Of a DNA stretch of 64,000 nt, positions 17,403 to 26,783 are shown in pieces. The position numbers were made by a program, and so were the translations under genes. Position 1 is the stretch's first letter. Each line of letters opens with the position of its first letter. Below the pieces are notes generated by a model. The model saw nothing but the letters and a program-made list of their open reading frames with translations, did no database searches and had not been told where the DNA came from. The DNA is from an uncultured Flavobacteriales bacterium (lineage in GTDB: Bacteria; Bacteroidota; Bacteroidia; Flavobacteriales_D; Parvicellaceae). The DNA lies in the NCBI GenBank assembly GCA_913030835.1, contig CAJWDP010000001.1, forward strand, positions 1-64,000, written 5' to 3'.

Positions 17403-18701
17403 ATGAAATTATTTCTCTCAGCAATATGTCTATTCGCATTTGCGATGACAATCCCAGCAAATGACATCGAACAAATCCACCAGGAATTGCAAAAGAATCA
17501 ACTCGCAATTCAAGAATTAGATAGATCACCTGCCCCATCCGGGAAAAAATACCTGTACATCAGTTCATCGTTCGGCAAAAGTAAATTGGAAGATCAATCT
17601 CAGCTTCAGGAAATCAAAAGTGCGCTAATCGAAAAAGTAGAATGTGTAAATACCTCTTACAGTAGAGGGAAAAAATTTGATCAGTTTGATTTGGATAAAA
17701 GGCGTCTGGAAAAATTGGAAAAATTAGCTCCCTGGTTACTACAGCGTAAAATGGTCAACTGGGTTACCATTGCTCAAACCGGCGCCTTGCAGTTTACGGA
17801 TGCAAAAAGAATGTTTCATGGTTTTAGGATTACTTACCGACCTCAATACGATGAAAAAATGGCAAAAGAAGAAGCCGATTATATTGACGAGGTTTTAACG
17901 CGCGGATCTCTCGCTCCTAGCCCCGAATTTCGAGACGATCGAGATTTATCAAGTCCAACCGAAGGAATAATTACCACTTGCGTAATCAAGACTTCTTCAT
18001 CTTTCGGAGAAGCTGAAATCGTCGATACACTTGTTTTCAAGGGAGGCGCCTCCACGCTGTCTTACGCCAAGCCTGACTCAACGATATTTAATGTTCTAGA
18101 AAGGAACAAAGACTGGAAAGACAACATTATCGTCCACGATGTTACAGGCAGCATGTCGCCGTACACAATACAGGTGTTGCTTTGGCACCAATTGAACTTT
18201 GAGAGCAATAGAAATTTAGGGTATGTATTTTTTAATGATGGTAATAACATGCTGGATCAGGACAAGATCGCCGGAAAAGTAGGAGGAGTTTACTTTGCTG
18301 AAGGAAATTCCCTGGACCAGGTGAAGAGAGTGGCAAAAAATGCAATGTTTTCAGGATATGGTGGTGATTTACCCGAAAATAACATTGAAGCTACACTTCG
18401 TGGTATTGAGCAGTTCCCAAAAGCAAAAAATGTGGTCATGATCGCAGACAATTGGGCAACTCCTCGCGATCTCGAATTTGCCGACAAACTAGCTCTGCCA
18501 ATAAAAATCATTTTGTGCGGCACGCATTGGGGGATCAATACTGCTTATCTGGACTTGGCAAAAAAGACCGGTGGATCGGTTCATACTATTGAAAAAGACA
18601 TCGTTGATCTAGCGAAACTGCATGAGGGTGAAAGCTTTGAATTAAACCATATTACTTACAAAATTCTAAAAGGAAAATTCGTCAAAATCGCCTCCTTGTG
18701 A
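17403..18701 (+). CDS. Exported von Willebrand A-like domain protein
   Basis: 432 residues with a signal peptide (MKLFLSAICLFAFAMTIPA). The N-terminal half (about 20-200) is of unknown type, with a charged helical start. The C-terminal half (about 235-410) reads as a VWA fold: a strand ending in DVTGSM (MIDAS-like, with Thr for the first Ser), a Gly-rich GGDLPENNIEAT segment at the expected second loop, then VVMIADNWATPRD. Such domains bind a metal and a protein ligand. It lies 157 bases after the protease-fused anti-sigma on the same strand and could be a member of its regulon; this is inference. Confidence 0.75.
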   Translation: MKLFLSAICLFAFAMTIPANDIEQIHQELQKNQLAIQELDRSPAPSGKKYLYISSSFGKSKLEDQSQLQEIKSALIEKVECVNTSYSRGKKFDQFDLDKRRLEKLEKLAPWLLQRKMVNWVTIAQTGALQFTDAKRMFHGFRITYRPQYDEKMAKEEADYIDEVLTRGSLAPSPEFRDDRDLSSPTEGIITTCVIKTSSSFGEAEIVDTLVFKGGASTLSYAKPDSTIFNVLERNKDWKDNIIVHDVTGSMSPYTIQVLLWHQLNFESNRNLGYVFFNDGNNMLDQDKIAGKVGGVYFAEGNSLDQVKRVAKNAMFSGYGGDLPENNIEATLRGIEQFPKAKNVVMIADNWATPRDLEFADKLALPIKIILCGTHWGINTAYLDLAKKTGGSVHTIEKDIVDLAKLHEGESFELNHITYKILKGKFVKIASL

Positions 18702-18775
18702 CAATCATTAATGAAAGGTGGTGTGTTAACCTATAGAGCAAAGGTTTAGGAAGTTCAATTCGTTGGTTGGGAAAT

Positions 18776-18796
18776 TTTAGGCAACAATAGCCTAAA
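18776..18796. repeat. Inverted repeat TTTAGGC / GCCTAAA upstream of the TPR gene
   Basis: Perfect 7-base arms with a 7-base loop (AACAATA). No T-run follows, so an operator or 5'-leader hairpin is as likely as a terminator for the VWA gene. Confidence 0.35.
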
Positions 18797-18834
18797 CTAC
18801 AGGTATACAGAATAGTAACATCTATTTCTTACTG

Positions 18835-19317
18835 ATGAAAGTCCTTCCAACATTGTTTATAGTTTTAGCTCTTTGCGCTTCACAAGAAACTCGTTCACAG
18901 AGTTTCAAAGAAGATTTCTACAAGGCACACGTTTTTATTGATTACGAAATGTATGATCTTGCTTTGCCTGCTTTTTTGGAATTGAACAGAAACTACCCTG
19001 GAAATGCTAACATTCGGGGTATAATTGGTTATCTATACCTTCAAACTCCTGATCAAAAGCATAAATCGCTAGATTATTTGGCAAATTGTAAGTCCGAACT
19101 CTCCGCATACTACAAATTTGGAAATCACAAAGAATCGGGAACTCCATTAGAAAGCATATGGTTTTTGGGAAAAGCCTATTACGAAAACAAGCAATACGAC
19201 AAAGCAATTGCCCTATTCCAAGAATACAAAGACACCTTAAGAACCGGAAATAAAAAAGACCGCATGATCGTTGAAGAAGACATCAGGCTAAGCCAGATTG
19301 CCAAAAAGAACACTTAA
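18835..19317 (+). CDS. Exported TPR-like protein
   Basis: 160 residues with a signal peptide ending around TRSQS. Tetratricopeptide-like helices: DFYKAHVFIDYEMYDLALPA, FLELNRNYPGNANIRGIIG and AYYENKQYDKAIALFQEYK. Proteins of this kind are periplasmic interaction scaffolds, often near T9SS envelope proteins. The partner is not evident. It is convergent with accC with a 15-base gap. Confidence 0.72.
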   Translation: MKVLPTLFIVLALCASQETRSQSFKEDFYKAHVFIDYEMYDLALPAFLELNRNYPGNANIRGIIGYLYLQTPDQKHKSLDYLANCKSELSAYYKFGNHKESGTPLESIWFLGKAYYENKQYDKAIALFQEYKDTLRTGNKKDRMIVEEDIRLSQIAKKNT

Positions 19318-19332
19318 ATCATCCTGATGTAT

Positions 19333-20676
19333 TTATTTCATCTCGAAGTCGTCCATAAACTTCGTCGTAAAATTGCCTTCGTTAAAGCTTTTATCTTCCA
19401 TCAATTGCTGATGAAACGGGATGGTTGTGCTTACCCCTTTTCCTTCGATTATATACTCGCTCAACGCCCTTTTCATCTTTGTTATTGCTTCATCTCTGGT
19501 TTGAGCAACTGTGATTAGTTTGGAAATCATCGAATCATAATACGGTGAAATGGTATACCCTGCGTACACATGGGAATCTATACGTATTCCATGCCCTCCA
19601 GGCTCATGGTAATCCGTGATTTTTCCCGGACAAGGGATGAATCCTTTGTACGGATTCTCGGCATTAATTCGGCACTGAATTGCATGCAATCTTGGGATGT
19701 ATTCTTTGCCCGTAATTTTTTCACCCGCTGCTAATTTGATCTGTTCTTTGATCAAATCAAAGTCTATCACTTCTTCCGTGATCGTATGCTCCACCTGAAT
19801 CCGGGTGTTCATCTCCATGAAATAAAAATTCCTGTGCTTATCAACCAAGAATTCCACAGTTCCTACGCCTTCGTATTTGATTGCCTTTACTGCCTTCACT
19901 GCTGCTGCACCCATTGCTTCTCTCAGTTCATCCGTCATAAAAGGAGAAGGGGTTTCTTCCACCAATTTCTGGTGCCTCCTTTGTATTGAGCAGTCTCTTT
20001 CGGACATATGACAGGCATTACCATACATATCTCCTGCAACCTGGATCTCGATATGACGAGGTTCTTCCACAAATTTCTCCATGTACATCCCGTCGTTGCC
20101 AAATGCTGCTGCCGATTCTGCTCGAGCGGAATCCCAATGTTCTTCCATCTCCTCTTTTGACCAGACGATTCGCATTCCTTTACCACCGCCACCAGCTGTT
20201 GCTTTCAACATTATAGGATAGCCAATGCTTTCTGCCTGTTTGTATGCATCATCAAGACTCTTTAGAAGCCCTTTGGATCCGGGAACACAAGGCACTTTTG
20301 CTTTTATCATCGTTGACTTGGCGGACGACTTGTCTCCCATTTTCTCGATCATCGCTGCAGAAGCACCGATAAACTTAATTCCGTGGTCTTCACATATTTG
20401 TGAAAACTTTGCGTTTTCCGAAAGGAAACCATATCCGGGATGAATCGCGTCCGCATTGGTTATCTCAGCAGCTGCGATTACATTCGCCATTTTAAGATAA
20501 GATTCCGAACTGGAAGGCGGACCGATACAAACTGCTTCATCGGCAAATCGAACGGGAAGACTTTCTGCATCAGCGGTTGAGTATACAACCACCGATTTAA
20601 TTCCCATTTCTTTACAGGTCCTTATGATGCGCAGGGCTATTTCCCCTCTATTGGCTATTAGAATTTTCTTGAACAT
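19333..20676 (-). CDS. accC: Acetyl-CoA carboxylase, biotin carboxylase subunit
   Basis: 447 residues, normal length. ATP-grasp enzyme that carboxylates the biotin on AccB, the first step of fatty-acid synthesis. Seen: N-terminal [20 protein letters not shown], the Gly-rich ATP loop [14 protein letters not shown], the catalytic [16 protein letters not shown] and [15 protein letters not shown]. It follows accB by 37 bases and ends the lipid operon. Confidence 0.98.
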   Translation of the reverse strand: MFKKILIANRGEIALRIIRTCKEMGIKSVVVYSTADAESLPVRFADEAVCIGPPSSSESYLKMANVIAAAEITNADAIHPGYGFLSENAKFSQICEDHGIKFIGASAAMIEKMGDKSSAKSTMIKAKVPCVPGSKGLLKSLDDAYKQAESIGYPIMLKATAGGGGKGMRIVWSKEEMEEHWDSARAESAAAFGNDGMYMEKFVEEPRHIEIQVAGDMYGNACHMSERDCSIQRRHQKLVEETPSPFMTDELREAMGAAAVKAVKAIKYEGVGTVEFLVDKHRNFYFMEMNTRIQVEHTITEEVIDFDLIKEQIKLAAGEKITGKEYIPRLHAIQCRINAENPYKGFIPCPGKITDYHEPGGHGIRIDSHVYAGYTISPYYDSMISKLITVAQTRDEAITKMKRALSEYIIEGKGVSTTIPFHQQLMEDKSFNEGNFTTKFMDDFEMK

Positions 20677-20713
20677 ACCGAACTAAATTAAATTGTATTG
20701 CTCGACCTTACTA

Positions 20714-21238
20714 CTATGCAGGCTCGATCAAGAATAAGGGTTGGTCGTACTCGATCGGAGTTGAATCGTCAACAAGGACTTTCACCACCTTTCCGGCAAT
20801 ATCTGACTCAATCTCATTAAAAAGTTTCATTGCTTCAACTACACAAAGTGTGTCGCCCACTTTTACCATGTCTCCAATTTGAACAAATTCTGGTTTGTCA
20901 GGCGCCGGTTTTCTGTAAAACGTTCCGATCATTGGTGAGTTGACCACGTGGTGATTGCTGTCTTCGTCACTCGATTGAGCGGGAGCCTTTTCTGCAGATT
21001 CGGCAGCCGGAGCTGGCGCAGCAGGACTTGGCGTTTGTGCAGGTGCCGGAGGAGCCGCAACTACCGGCGCTGACATTGGCGCAGATACCACAACTTGTTC
21101 CGGTGCTTGGTTCGTTTTCTTTCTAGCTAGCGACTCTGACTTAATGCAGATTTTAAAGTCCTTTTTCTCAATTTCAACTTCGTTTACGCCTGCTTTTGCC
21201 ACAAACTTAATCAGCTCTTGAATTTCCCTAAGATCCAT
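20714..21238 (-). CDS. accB: Biotin carboxyl carrier protein of acetyl-CoA carboxylase
   Basis: 174 residues. An N-terminal helical segment, a Pro/Ala-rich flexible linker (about 50-90) and the C-terminal biotinyl domain with the biotin-accepting Lys138 in VEAMKLFNEIES. It carries carboxybiotin between AccC and the carboxyltransferase. It lies between fabH (118-base gap with a weak TATCTTTA -7 box) and accC, so accBC may also have a promoter of their own. Confidence 0.97.
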   Translation of the reverse strand: MDLREIQELIKFVAKAGVNEVEIEKKDFKICIKSESLARKKTNQAPEQVVVSAPMSAPVVAAPPAPAQTPSPAAPAPAAESAEKAPAQSSDEDSNHHVVNSPMIGTFYRKPAPDKPEFVQIGDMVKVGDTLCVVEAMKLFNEIESDIAGKVVKVLVDDSTPIEYDQPLFLIEPA

Positions 21239-21356
21239 ATACTAAAGTTATTTGTTTTTCCTTGCTCCTTTAGAGCAAATTAATCACTTACAATGTTTTT
21301 GATAAATCGTTCGTAAAGATATAAATTCTGAACATACAACTAGGAGACCCGATTGT

Positions 21357-22343
21357 CTAATAGGCCCATTTGAGATATATTGCCCCCCAAGTAAATCCTC
21401 CACCAAAAGCCGCAAGAACAACATTGTCACCTTTCTTTAATTGGCTTTCCCACTCCCAAAGGCACAAGGGTATGGTTCCTGAAGTCGTATTGCCGAATTT
21501 TTCGATGTTGATCATCACCTTATCTCTCGTCAATCCCATGCGATTTGCTGTAGCATCTATGATTCTCAAGTTTGCCTGATGCGGAACAAGCCAAGCCACA
21601 TCATCACTTTCGAGATTATTTTTCTCCATAATCTCAGCGGATACATCTGCCATTTTGGTCACCGCGTGTTTAAATACGGTTTTACCATCTTGAAAAACAA
21701 AATGCCTGCGATCTCCTATGTTATCCTCAGTAAGGGGTTCAGCGGAACCTCCCACTTCCTGAAGAAGATAATCGACCCCCGATCCATCATTTCTCATAAT
21801 GCTATCCTTAACTCCATAACCCTCATGATTCGGTTCAAGAAGAACTCCTCCTCCTCCATCTCCAAAAATGATGCATGTAGCTCGATCCGTATAATCGATT
21901 ATTGATGACATGATGTCTACACCGATAACAACTACCTTCTTGTATCTTCCACTTTCAATAAATTGTGTGCCTGTAGTTAAAGCGTATAAAAACCCGGAAC
22001 AAGCAGCCGATAGGTCAAAAGCCCAAGCATTTTTTGCTCCTGACTTTGCACAGATCATATTTCCCGCAGAAGGAAACCGATGATCGGCTGTTACCGTTCC
22101 AACGATTATCAGATCGATCTCTTCCGGAGAAATCCCTCTTTTTTCACAAATTCCCCGAACCACTTCGGCTCCAATGTCTGATGCTGCTTGACCTTTGGAA
22201 ACAATCCTTCTTTCTTTGATCCCGGTTCTGGTCGTAATCCATTCGTCAGTGGTATCGACCATCTTTTCAAGTTCGGCGTTCGAAAGCACTTTTTCAGGAA
22301 CATATCCGTGTAATGCTGTAATGGCCGCTGTTACTGTAGTCAT
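21357..22343 (-). CDS. fabH: 3-oxoacyl-[ACP] synthase III
   Basis: 328 residues. Condenses an acyl-CoA primer with malonyl-ACP to start fatty-acid synthesis. The catalytic Cys is in DLSAACSGFLYAL, the His in VPHQANLRIID and the Asn in FGNTTSGTIPL, all intact. The typical N-terminal WITTRTGIKERRI is present. It starts directly after plsX (adjacent bases), so the two are translationally coupled. Confidence 0.98.
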   Translation of the reverse strand: MTTVTAAITALHGYVPEKVLSNAELEKMVDTTDEWITTRTGIKERRIVSKGQAASDIGAEVVRGICEKRGISPEEIDLIIVGTVTADHRFPSAGNMICAKSGAKNAWAFDLSAACSGFLYALTTGTQFIESGRYKKVVVIGVDIMSSIIDYTDRATCIIFGDGGGGVLLEPNHEGYGVKDSIMRNDGSGVDYLLQEVGGSAEPLTEDNIGDRRHFVFQDGKTVFKHAVTKMADVSAEIMEKNNLESDDVAWLVPHQANLRIIDATANRMGLTRDKVMINIEKFGNTTSGTIPLCLWEWESQLKKGDNVVLAAFGGGFTWGAIYLKWAY

Positions 22344-23282
22344 CTAGTTAAATGCTTCTTTAATTTTACTTGGCAGATTGGCCAAAGTAACGGTTTTTGA
22401 GGCTAAAATCATATTTTTTATTGCCTTCGGACTAGAAATGCCGTGCCCAATTAACACATTCGCATTTACTCCAAGAACAGGAGTGCCTCCATAATTTTCG
22501 TAATTGAATCGGCTGAAATAATCATCCACCAGACCTCTTTTGCTGATGAGTTTAAAAAACGCTTCCGCCTCTTTCAATACAACATTGCCGGTGAAGCCAT
22601 CGCAGACAACCACGTCCGCTGAATTGTCAAAAAGATCCCGTCCTTCTACATTACCAACAAAATTGAATTCATTTGTTTCGTCCATGAGTCGATAAGTGGC
22701 CTGCGTTAACAGGTTTCCTTTTTCCTTTTCCTCGCCTATATTGAGCAAAGCAACCTTCGGATTCTTTATCCCCAAAACATGTTCGGCATACAGCGAACCA
22801 ACTACAGCGAACTGATAAAGCACATCAGGCTTACAATCCGCATTAATTCCCACATCCAAAATGATACCATTACCGCCGTCCTCCTTAGGAAGGTCTGACG
22901 CAATCATCGGTCGGATTACTCCCGGAACGGACCGCACAATGTGCATAGAACCTACTAGCATTGCACCGGAGTTTCCGGCACTCGAAAAGGCATCCAACTT
23001 TCCCGATCTTAGCATTGCAAAACCAATCGCAATACTGGAATTAGGTTTCCTGGAAAAGGCACGCGCAGGATGCTCTTCCATTTCGATTACTTCACTGGCA
23101 TGTACAATGTCAAAAGCGTCATGATCCTGACCCTCTTTCTCTAAAATCTCTTTGATTTTTGTTTCGTCACCTATAAGGACGATTTTATCGTCTTCTTCCA
23201 ACTCCGACAGAGCTTGAATAGCTCCGACCACAGTTGAATCGGGAGCGTAGTCACCTCCCATTATGTCTAAACCGATTTTCAC
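22344..23282 (-). CDS. plsX: Phosphate acyltransferase
   Basis: 312 residues. Makes acyl-phosphate from acyl-ACP for phospholipid synthesis. The N-terminal MKIGLDIMGGDYAPDSTV signature, SAGNSGAMLV and the C-terminal FTGNVVLKEAEA region are all typical. Located between rpmF and fabH in the conserved lipid operon. Confidence 0.97.
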   Translation of the reverse strand: MKIGLDIMGGDYAPDSTVVGAIQALSELEEDDKIVLIGDETKIKEILEKEGQDHDAFDIVHASEVIEMEEHPARAFSRKPNSSIAIGFAMLRSGKLDAFSSAGNSGAMLVGSMHIVRSVPGVIRPMIASDLPKEDGGNGIILDVGINADCKPDVLYQFAVVGSLYAEHVLGIKNPKVALLNIGEEKEKGNLLTQATYRLMDETNEFNFVGNVEGRDLFDNSADVVVCDGFTGNVVLKEAEAFFKLISKRGLVDDYFSRFNYENYGGTPVLGVNANVLIGHGISSPKAIKNMILASKTVTLANLPSKIKEAFN

Positions 23283-23333
23283 GGTAGAAAGCTACGAGTA
23301 TTTTTAATGCGATAAAAAATTACACCGACTGAA

Positions 23334-23525
23334 TTACAGCGATGTATCTTTCTCCATTACCACTTTACCCTTGTAGTATAGTTTTCCCTCTGACCAATAT
23401 GCCCTATGATACAAGTGTGCTTCTCCAGTAGTCGAACACGTCGCAATTTGCTGGCTTTCAGCCTTGTAATGGGTTCTCCTTTTGTCTCTTCTTGTTTTAG
23501 ACTGTTTTCTTTTAGGATGTGCCAT
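23334..23525 (-). CDS. rpmF: 50S ribosomal protein L32
   Basis: 63 residues. [20 protein letters not shown] is diagnostic. Only one Cys remains ([17 protein letters not shown]) where zinc-binding L32 has four, so this is the zinc-independent form, as is usual in this phylum. It sits between yceD and plsX as in many bacteria. Confidence 0.98.
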   Translation of the reverse strand: MAHPKRKQSKTRRDKRRTHYKAESQQIATCSTTGEAHLYHRAYWSEGKLYYKGKVVMEKDTSL

Positions 23526-23536
23526 TTTTCTATCTT

Positions 23537-24073
23537 TTATTTTTCTTTTATCAAACTTTTAAGGGCCGACCATCTAGGGTCTTCCTTTTCAATTTCCTCT
23601 GAATCTTGCTCAACTGGTTCCTCAGTAACCAAATACTTGTTCAAACTTTTGATCATCTCTTCGTCGCACTCTCCGTCCCCGTGTAACTTTCTTACGGGAA
23701 AAGACAACTGCACAAACTCATAAATAAAGTTCTCAACGTCAAGCTGATGCTCCGAACTGGACAAATATATAATCTCCTCGGTATTTTGCACTTCTACATC
23801 TGAGAATTTGGCGATCAGGCCGTATTCCCCTTGAATTGGCAGGTTTACACTTCCAGCACATCTATCACACCGGAATTCCACATTACCACCAACATCAAAG
23901 GATAAAACAAGCATTGTGCTTTGTTTTTCAATTGTAACAGTTACCTGACAATTTGCCTTCTCGATGTCCGAATTTTCGCAAGTTTCAAAGAACGTCTCCG
24001 TTACCTCAAAATGAAATTCATGGCTTCCAGGCTTCAACCCAACAAAGGGTATCTTATATCGCTCTTGAACCAC
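23537..24073 (-). CDS. yceD: DUF177 (YceD-like) protein, first gene of the rpmF-plsX-fabH-acc operon
   Basis: 178 residues. Contains the family's CxxC in [14 protein letters not shown] and the acidic C-terminus. YceD/DUF177 proteins are implicated in large-subunit rRNA handling and are almost always next to rpmF. A well-spaced promoter precedes it (see 24095-24124). Confidence 0.93.
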   Translation of the reverse strand: MVQERYKIPFVGLKPGSHEFHFEVTETFFETCENSDIEKANCQVTVTIEKQSTMLVLSFDVGGNVEFRCDRCAGSVNLPIQGEYGLIAKFSDVEVQNTEEIIYLSSSEHQLDVENFIYEFVQLSFPVRKLHGDGECDEEMIKSLNKYLVTEEPVEQDSEEIEKEDPRWSALKSLIKEK

Positions 24074-24094
24074 TCATTTAAATTTAAGGGACGG

Positions 24095-24124
24095 CAAAGA
24101 TAACTAATTCAACTAGTTTACAAA
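24095..24124 (-). promoter_or_regulatory. Promoter of the yceD-rpmF-plsX-fabH-accBC operon
   Basis: On the minus strand: TTTG (24121-24124), 18 bases, TATCTTTG (24095-24102). Both boxes match the Bacteroidota consensus exactly. It lies in the 57-base gap after pdxA, so the lipid operon can be transcribed independently of pdxA. Confidence 0.65.
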
Positions 24125-24130
24125 AGGACT

Positions 24131-25189
24131 TTACTTAATCTTTTGATTGGTTGGCTTACCTACGGGAAGAGGATTGGAATGAATTTCTTTATACAGCTCT
24201 CTGTTCTTGTAGATATCCCTTGCCATATATACCGCATTTCTAAAAGAGGATGCCGATGCTTTGTTTTTACCAACAAGATCATATGCGACTCCATGATCAG
24301 GGGAAGTTCTGACTATTGGCAACCCGGCCGTGAAATTAACTCCAGAACCAAAGGTCATCGATTTAAATGGAATCAGCCCCTGGTCGTGGTACATGGCCAG
24401 AACACCATCAAATTCTCTAAAAGTAGAGCTGCCGAAAAACCCATCTGCAGGAAATGGGCCATACGCTAGAATACCCATGCTCTTGGCTTTTCGAATGGCA
24501 GGGATGATGATCTTGTTTTCTTCATCTCCAAGCAAGCCATTCTCCCCAGCATGCGGATTTAAGCCCAATACACCAATTTTTGGTTTGCTAATCATGAAGT
24601 CCTTCACCAATGAATTATTCATTTGACCTATTTTGTTAAGCACTAATTCTTCACTTAACGCAGAAGAAACAGAATTCAAAGGAATATGCCCCGTGACTAC
24701 CCCGACTCTCAAATCTTCACCACACATTAACATCAATGCCTCATCAACATTCGATAATTTTGCCAAATACTCAGTATGCCCGGGGAAGTCAAAGCCTGAA
24801 GATTGTATGTTTTCTTTATTGATAGGAGCAGTAACGAGCACGTCAACTTTATTCGATGCGAGATCGGTAGTGGCCGCCTTGAGCGATTTATATGCATACT
24901 CACCTCCTATTTTAGAAAATTCTCCCGGATTCAAAGTGAAATTGTCCTCCCATACCTGAAGTACATTCACTTGCTTTTTAGACGCCTCCTGGGTCGAGCT
25001 GATATAATTGATCGTAACGTTGTTCAATTCCAGTAGGTTGAGATGTTCTGTAAAGATCTTTTTAGACCCGTAAATTATTGGCGTAACATTGCTCAACACC
25101 CTTTTGTCAGCGAACGCTTTAATAATGATCTCCGGGCCTATGCCGTTAATATCACCTACACTAATCCCTATTTTAATATGCTGAGACAT
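24131..25189 (-). CDS. pdxA: 4-hydroxythreonine-4-phosphate dehydrogenase
   Basis: 352 residues. NAD-dependent enzyme of pyridoxal-phosphate synthesis. The three metal-ligand histidines are visible in FPGHTEYLAKL, GLNPHAGENG and MYHDQGLIPFK, and the N-terminal GISVGDINGIGPEII is typical. It starts 2 bases after pepA ends. Confidence 0.97.
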   Translation of the reverse strand: MSQHIKIGISVGDINGIGPEIIIKAFADKRVLSNVTPIIYGSKKIFTEHLNLLELNNVTINYISSTQEASKKQVNVLQVWEDNFTLNPGEFSKIGGEYAYKSLKAATTDLASNKVDVLVTAPINKENIQSSGFDFPGHTEYLAKLSNVDEALMLMCGEDLRVGVVTGHIPLNSVSSALSEELVLNKIGQMNNSLVKDFMISKPKIGVLGLNPHAGENGLLGDEENKIIIPAIRKAKSMGILAYGPFPADGFFGSSTFREFDGVLAMYHDQGLIPFKSMTFGSGVNFTAGLPIVRTSPDHGVAYDLVGKNKASASSFRNAVYMARDIYKNRELYKEIHSNPLPVGKPTNQKIK

Positions 25190-25191
25190 AC

Positions 25192-26619
25192 TTAAGTCAA
25201 TCCTGATTCAGTTTTGTTTTTGAAAAATTGGTAAAGCAATCGGACACCAACTCCAGAACCCCCCTGCGTTCTGTAGTGAGAATTTTCCTTTAACCACGCA
25301 GGGCCTGCTATGTCAAGATGAATGTAGGGGTAGCTTGTAAAATGTTCTAAAAACTTGCCTGCCGTTATTGCCCCTCCCTCTGGTCCGCCAATGTTTTTAA
25401 CATCCGCAATTTTTGACTTGATCTGGTCTCCATACTCCTCCCAAAACGGAAATCTGGCAATACGCTCGTATACTTCTAATCCTGCTTCAGACAGCTCCTC
25501 AAATTCTTGTTCATCAGCGGTTCCCATAGCAACAATTCCTGCACTACCTATTGCCCGCGCTGCTGCGCCAGTCAATGTAGCACCATCAAGCACCAGTTTT
25601 GGATTGTATTGACTTGCATAGGCCAATGCATCGGCCAAAATCATTCGGCCCTCAGCATCTGTATTTAATACTTCAACGGTTTTACCACTATACATCTTGA
25701 TCACGTCTCCCGGGGCATAAGCCGATCCGCCCGGTCGATTATCAGTGGCCGGTATTAAGCAAATTATATGTACCGGCAGGTTGTTGGCAGCAATGGCACG
25801 CATTGTACCGATCATCATGGCCGCTCCCGCCATGTCACATTTCATAATGTCCATACTGTTAGCTGTTGGCTTTAGGCTCAGCCCGCCTGTATCATAGACC
25901 ACTCCCTTTCCAACTATAACATATGGACGCTCATTGACCGCTTCTTTTGGGCACCATTCCACTATTGAAAATGTTGCGGGCTCAAGACTTCCTTGGTTTA
26001 CCGCTAGAAGTCCGCCCATTTTAAGCGCTTTTATCTTGGACTGATTAAATACTTCTACCTTCAGTCCAACCTCATTGCTAATTCGTTGTATTTCCTCCGA
26101 GAGTTTAACCGCAGTAAGGTATGATTGGGGTTCGTTCACCAAATTTCTTGTCTCAAAAACCGACGCAACAACTTGCCTCAGCTCCTCTAGATGTTGCTTT
26201 TTTACATCGGCATGGGTTACCTCAATTGCAGCTAGTGAATTGCTTCGCTTTTTTGCATCGGAAAAGTACTTTAAGAACTGGTAGTTTGATAATGCCAACC
26301 CCTCAGCAAAGGCCAAAACCAGCTCAAAATTTACGGTCCCTGAAATATGAAGTCGCTTTATCTTTTCTTCATTGCAATATGCCGTTAATTTCGATCCTGC
26401 AACTCTAACTTTTTCAATGTCATTTTTATGGTCGTTTAATATAACAACAGCCTGTTCGTTGCCTTGGTTAACAAACATTGTTCCTTTGCTTACAATATTT
26501 TGAGCAACACGAGACTTTGATCCAGCTGGTAATTTTAATTTGGATACATCTTCCTTTCTAGCAATAAGATGGACCTGAACTGAATGCTTACTTGGGGTTT
26601 TGACGTTTTTTATTACCAT
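25192..26619 (-). CDS. pepA: Leucyl aminopeptidase (M17 family)
   Basis: 475 residues. Cytosolic dizinc aminopeptidase. Signature NTDAEGRMILADALAYA and the metal/catalytic KCDMAGAAMM and GKGVVYDTGGLSLKP segments are intact. Near-consensus -7 box TACTTTTA upstream on the minus strand, about 20 bases before the start. Probably cotranscribed with pdxA. Confidence 0.95.
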   Translation of the reverse strand: MVIKNVKTPSKHSVQVHLIARKEDVSKLKLPAGSKSRVAQNIVSKGTMFVNQGNEQAVVILNDHKNDIEKVRVAGSKLTAYCNEEKIKRLHISGTVNFELVLAFAEGLALSNYQFLKYFSDAKKRSNSLAAIEVTHADVKKQHLEELRQVVASVFETRNLVNEPQSYLTAVKLSEEIQRISNEVGLKVEVFNQSKIKALKMGGLLAVNQGSLEPATFSIVEWCPKEAVNERPYVIVGKGVVYDTGGLSLKPTANSMDIMKCDMAGAAMMIGTMRAIAANNLPVHIICLIPATDNRPGGSAYAPGDVIKMYSGKTVEVLNTDAEGRMILADALAYASQYNPKLVLDGATLTGAAARAIGSAGIVAMGTADEQEFEELSEAGLEVYERIARFPFWEEYGDQIKSKIADVKNIGGPEGGAITAGKFLEHFTSYPYIHLDIAGPAWLKENSHYRTQGGSGVGVRLLYQFFKNKTESGLT

Positions 26620-26745
26620 GTACTATCGTTTGAGGATGTAAAAGTAACCATTAGATGAATCCAATTACTCTGTATTGTCGGATTTAGCTGTGATCTCCTC
26701 CATACTCAATCCGAAAATTACTGTATCGTCACAAAATAAATTGGC

Positions 26746-26753
26746 TAAATTTG
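26746..26753 (+). promoter_or_regulatory. -7 box of the 882-residue surface protein gene
   Basis: TAAATTTG matches TAnnTTTG and ends 30 bases before the ATG at 26784. No clear -33 box. Confidence 0.4.
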
Positions 26754-26783
26754 TGTTTAATTCAAGGCTATAGCCATTTCCGA

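Noticed and set aside
23334-23525. L32 as a damaged gene because three zinc cysteines are missing
   Set aside because: The zinc-free form is normal in this phylum and the rest of the protein is intact.
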